Below, piece by piece: positions 6,430 to 9,102 of a DNA stretch of 9,102 nt; position 1 is the first letter of the stretch; every line of letters starts with the position of its first letter. The position numbers and the translations under genes were made by a program. Below the pieces are notes generated by a model. The model was not told where the DNA came from and did no database searches. It was given only the letters and a program-made list of their open reading frames with translations. Location: NCBI GenBank assembly GCA_938003665.1, contig CALKYI010000147.1:1-9102 (forward strand), written 5' to 3'. Origin of the DNA: an uncultured Flavobacteriales bacterium. GTDB taxonomy: Bacteria; Bacteroidota; Bacteroidia; Flavobacteriales_D; Sanyastnellaceae.

Positions 6430-8631
6430 ATGCACACCTCATTTCGACCTATGGTCATTGCGAGTTTTGCCGCAATTGGCCTGTTTTCCTGCTCAACTTC
6501 TGATTCCAACATGAACGATTCGACCCAACCCGAATTCAATGAATCCCAGTTTTCTGCTGCGCCGGTAGCCGAGAAAAAAGAGCACATCACCGAAATCCAC
6601 GGCCTCAAACTCAAGGATGATTACTTCTGGATGCGCCTCAGCGACGCACAAAAAGAAGCAGAGACTCCGGACGATCAAACGGCTGCTGTAGTCGATTACC
6701 TCAACGCCGAGAACGACTACAAGACGGAAGTCCTGAAGCCGACCGAAGCTTTTCAGGAATCCCTTTTTGAAGAAATCGTCGGCCGCATCAAGCAAGACGA
6801 CCAAAGCGTTCCGTTGCTGGACAATGGTTATTACTACTACACCCGGTATGAGGAGGGCAAGGAATACCCAATTCACTGCCGCAAGAAAGGCAGCCTCGAC
6901 GCCGAAGAAGAAGTCATGCTCAACGTCAATGAAATGGCGGAGGGGTACAGCTACTTCGCTGTCGGTGGACGCTCCGTGAGCACCAACAACAACTTGCTCG
7001 CGTTCAGCGTGGACACGGTCAGCCGCCGGGAATACACCCTGCAATTCAAGGATTTGACCACTGGAGAAATCCTCGAGGACCGCATCCCCAACATCAGCGG
7101 GGGCGCTACGTGGGCCAACGACAACCGCACGGTATTCTACACCAAGAAGGACCCCATCACCCTGCGTTCATACCGGATCTACAAGCACGTTTTGGGCACC
7201 GATGCCGTCGCAGACGAAGTGGTCTACGAAGAATCCGATGAGACCTTCTCTTGCGGAGTCGGCAAAACCAAAAGCGAGGCCTACCTCATGATCGGAAGCT
7301 ATTCCACCGTGAGCAGCGAATGGCGTTTCCTCGATGCCAACACGCCTGAGGGCGAATGGCAAATCATTCAACCACGCGAGCGCGACCTGGAGTACGGATG
7401 CAGCCATTACGGCGACCACTTCTACATCACGACCAACCGCGATGCCAAGAACTTCAAGCTGGTGCGCACTCCGGTCAACGCGACAACCTACGACAACTGG
7501 GAAGACGTATTGCCACACCGCGAAGACGTCTTGCTTGAGGGCATCGACATCTTCCAGGATTACCTCGTCGTCTCCGAACGCTCCAACGGTTTGAACCAGA
7601 TCCGCGTCAAGCGCTGGGACGACGCCGAAGATTACTACATCGAGTTCCCCGACCCGGCGTACTCCGCGTATGTCGGCGCCAACCCCGACTTCGATACCCA
7701 ACGCTTGCGCTATGGGTACACCAGCATGACCACGCCAAGCACCGTGTTCGAAACGGACATGGCCACCAAAGACACCGAAACGCTCAAACAGGCCGAGGTT
7801 CTCGGCGGCGAGTTTGACCCGGCCAATTACCAAAGCGAGCGCGTCATGGTGGAGGCACGGGACGGCACGATGGTACCGGTCTCGATTGTCTACCGCAAGG
7901 GCATCGAGAAGAACGGCAGCAACCCCTTCTTGCTGTACGCATACGGCAGCTACGGTTACAGCATGGACGCTGGATTCTCCAGCACGCGCTTGAGCCTGCT
8001 CGACCGCGGATTCGTCTACGCCATTGCCCACATTCGAGGCGGACAGGAAATGGGCCGCGCTTGGTACGAGGACGGGAAGATGTTCAACAAGAAGAATACC
8101 TTCACGGACTTCGTGGACTGCGGACGCGCCATGTGTGAACTCGGCTTTACTTCACCCGATCACCTCTACGCCATGGGCGGATCGGCCGGTGGTTTGCTGA
8201 TGGGTGCGGTCATCAACATGGCGCCTGAACTGTTCAACGGCGTCATCGCCGCGGTTCCATTTGTCGATGTCATCAACACCATGTTGGATGAGACCATTCC
8301 GCTGACCACGGGTGAGTTTGACGAGTGGGGCAACCCCAAAAACAAGGACAGCTTCGATTACATGATGTCCTACAGCCCTTACGACAACGTCACGGCTCAG
8401 GATTACCCCCACATGCTCGTCACCACGGGCTACTGGGACAGCCAGGTGCAGTACTGGGAGCCCGCAAAATGGGTGGCCAAGTTGCGCGACGTCAAGACGG
8501 ACGACAACCTGCTCATCATGGATTGCAACATGGAAACCGGACACGGTGGTGCGTCTGGTCGCTTCAAGCGCTTGCGCGAGACGGCCATGGAGTACGCCTT
8601 CTTCATGATGCTGGAAGGCATCAACGAATAA
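6430..8631 (+). CDS. ptrB: Oligopeptidase B-type serine peptidase (family S9A), predicted lipoprotein
   Basis: This 733-aa prolyl-oligopeptidase-family enzyme is of the oligopeptidase B type, which cuts short peptides after Lys or Arg. The N-terminal beta-propeller (about 50-465) begins with the family-typical HGxxLKDDYFWMRL region. The C-terminal alpha/beta hydrolase (about 466-733) contains GGSAGG with nucleophile Ser585, Asp670 in TGYWDSQVQYWEPAKW, and His705 in TGHGGASGRFKR. These three sit at a constant offset of 53 from E. coli PtrB Ser532, Asp617 and His652. Unlike the cytosolic E. coli enzyme, this one starts with a signal peptide and lipobox (LFSC, Cys21), followed by a linker rich in S, D and N, so it should be lipid-anchored in the periplasm or at the cell surface. 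By the same offset, the basic-residue pocket (Glu576/Glu578 in Salmonella) reads Glu629/Asp631, and the second site (Asp460/Asp462) reads Asp513/Gly515. It lies 24 bp after kdsB with its own likely promoter. Confidence 0.92.
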   Translation: MHTSFRPMVIASFAAIGLFSCSTSDSNMNDSTQPEFNESQFSAAPVAEKKEHITEIHGLKLKDDYFWMRLSDAQKEAETPDDQTAAVVDYLNAENDYKTEVLKPTEAFQESLFEEIVGRIKQDDQSVPLLDNGYYYYTRYEEGKEYPIHCRKKGSLDAEEEVMLNVNEMAEGYSYFAVGGRSVSTNNNLLAFSVDTVSRREYTLQFKDLTTGEILEDRIPNISGGATWANDNRTVFYTKKDPITLRSYRIYKHVLGTDAVADEVVYEESDETFSCGVGKTKSEAYLMIGSYSTVSSEWRFLDANTPEGEWQIIQPRERDLEYGCSHYGDHFYITTNRDAKNFKLVRTPVNATTYDNWEDVLPHREDVLLEGIDIFQDYLVVSERSNGLNQIRVKRWDDAEDYYIEFPDPAYSAYVGANPDFDTQRLRYGYTSMTTPSTVFETDMATKDTETLKQAEVLGGEFDPANYQSERVMVEARDGTMVPVSIVYRKGIEKNGSNPFLLYAYGSYGYSMDAGFSSTRLSLLDRGFVYAIAHIRGGQEMGRAWYEDGKMFNKKNTFTDFVDCGRAMCELGFTSPDHLYAMGGSAGGLLMGAVINMAPELFNGVIAAVPFVDVINTMLDETIPLTTGEFDEWGNPKNKDSFDYMMSYSPYDNVTAQDYPHMLVTTGYWDSQVQYWEPAKWVAKLRDVKTDDNLLIMDCNMETGHGGASGRFKRLRETAMEYAFFMMLEGINE

Positions 8632-8639
8632 GGTCGCAT

Positions 8640-9077
8640 ATGCAACGCTACCGCAGGCTCACGATTGAGGAGCTGGAAGCCGTGCGCCCGGAATTTGTCA
8701 AGTTCCTGGCGTCGGAAGGCATCGCCGCGGATGATTGGGAACGGAAACTCCGCGACGGTTCTCCCGATGTCGAGGCGTGCCTCGATGAGTTCAGCGAGAA
8801 ATTCTGGGACGGCGCTACCGGCGCCATCACATGCCTTGAGCACCGGCCCGATTCGAACAGCCTTTGGGTATTTCATTTCGCCGAGTCTGCTGCGCATGTC
8901 ATCCGGTGCACCCAGCACGACGGAGCCGTTCAATGGTCACAAGGCGGGAAGAATTACGCCCAAGAAGCCCGGGGCCGAGAGATTTTCTTGTTGCTGGAGC
9001 AAGGCGCTCAACCCTGCTCAGAAGACCGGTTCAAGGAAGTCCATAACCAGATGACGGCGGCTGCGAATCAGGCCTGA
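8640..9077 (+). CDS. DUF6495-like conserved hypothetical protein
   Basis: This small soluble protein of 145 aa has no signal peptide or membrane segment. The N-terminus (MQRYRRLTIEELEAVRPEFV, then KFLASEGI) is the part I recognise. It closely resembles the KYRRLT...EFxxFL opening of DUF6495, a family seen in Bacteroidota with no known function. The middle (about 62-90, with LEHRPDSNSLWVFHF) looks like a short alpha/beta domain, and the C-terminal part (112-122, GREIFLLLEQG) like an amphipathic helix. The gene starts 8 bp after the peptidase stop, with AAGG at 8630-8633 as a reasonable ribosome-binding site, so it is probably the last gene of that transcript. An in-frame open stretch extends upstream into the peptidase gene in another frame, but the spacing and the family-like N-terminus favour the ATG at 8640. 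The family name is from memory of the N-terminal pattern. No function is proposed. Confidence 0.8.
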   Translation: MQRYRRLTIEELEAVRPEFVKFLASEGIAADDWERKLRDGSPDVEACLDEFSEKFWDGATGAITCLEHRPDSNSLWVFHFAESAAHVIRCTQHDGAVQWSQGGKNYAQEARGREIFLLLEQGAQPCSEDRFKEVHNQMTAAANQA

Positions 9078-9102
9078 TTGCGGTACGCTGCTTCCGGGAT
9101 GT

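Noticed and set aside
8325..8639. In-frame extension of the DUF6495-like gene into the peptidase gene
   Set aside because: It overlaps the catalytic end of the peptidase in another frame, and the family-like N-terminus begins exactly at the ATG at 8640.
9078..9102. Last 25 bases
   Set aside because: Too short to show a gene, hairpin or promoter.
1..9102. CRISPR array, tRNA/rRNA, insertion sequence, defence or toxin-antitoxin system
   Set aside because: No direct-repeat array, RNA gene, transposase, terminal repeats or small paired genes were seen; all sizeable space is taken by conserved housekeeping-type genes.

Overview
This looks like ordinary chromosomal core sequence from a Bacteroidota bacterium, probably a relatively GC-rich member of the Flavobacteriales or a neighbouring order. 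The clues are a TonB-dependent receptor with an N-terminal carboxypeptidase-regulatory-like domain, start sites with weak or no Shine-Dalgarno sequence, a TAnnTTTG-type promoter, and a final small gene resembling the Bacteroidota family DUF6495. GC is judged by eye to be in the mid-50s. The genus cannot be fixed from the sequence alone.

Layout. Left part, + strand: the C-terminal half of the site-2 protease RseP (1-666, cut by the window edge), followed 19 bp later by a cation:proton antiporter of the CPA superfamily (686-2029). The antiporter converges on dprA (- strand, 2026-3093), and the two stop codons overlap by 4 bp. dprA is divergent from a TonB-dependent outer-membrane receptor (about 3188-5650), with a short gap of about 94 bp between them. 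The receptor stop overlaps the kdsB start by 1 bp (5650-6405). After 24 bp comes a lipoprotein oligopeptidase B (6430-8631), and 8 bp later a 145-aa DUF6495-like protein (8640-9077). The last 25 bases hold nothing recognisable.

How the genes relate. Most of the products are envelope proteins: an inner-membrane protease for regulated intramembrane proteolysis, an ion antiporter, an outer-membrane import receptor, the CMP-Kdo synthase for lipid A/LPS core assembly, and an exported serine peptidase. DprA is the exception; it is a cytosolic RecA loader for incoming single-stranded DNA. The receptor, kdsB, peptidase and DUF6495-like genes are packed as one directional run. A good match to the Bacteroidota promoter consensus overlaps the kdsB stop codon, so the peptidase probably also has its own promoter.

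No mobile element, CRISPR array, RNA gene or defence system was seen, and there is no convincing sign of a new multi-gene system. The points worth a second look are small: an inverted repeat over the receptor start codon, a hairpin in the last codons of the antiporter, and family members with altered signature residues (antiporter, KdsB, oligopeptidase B, DprA).
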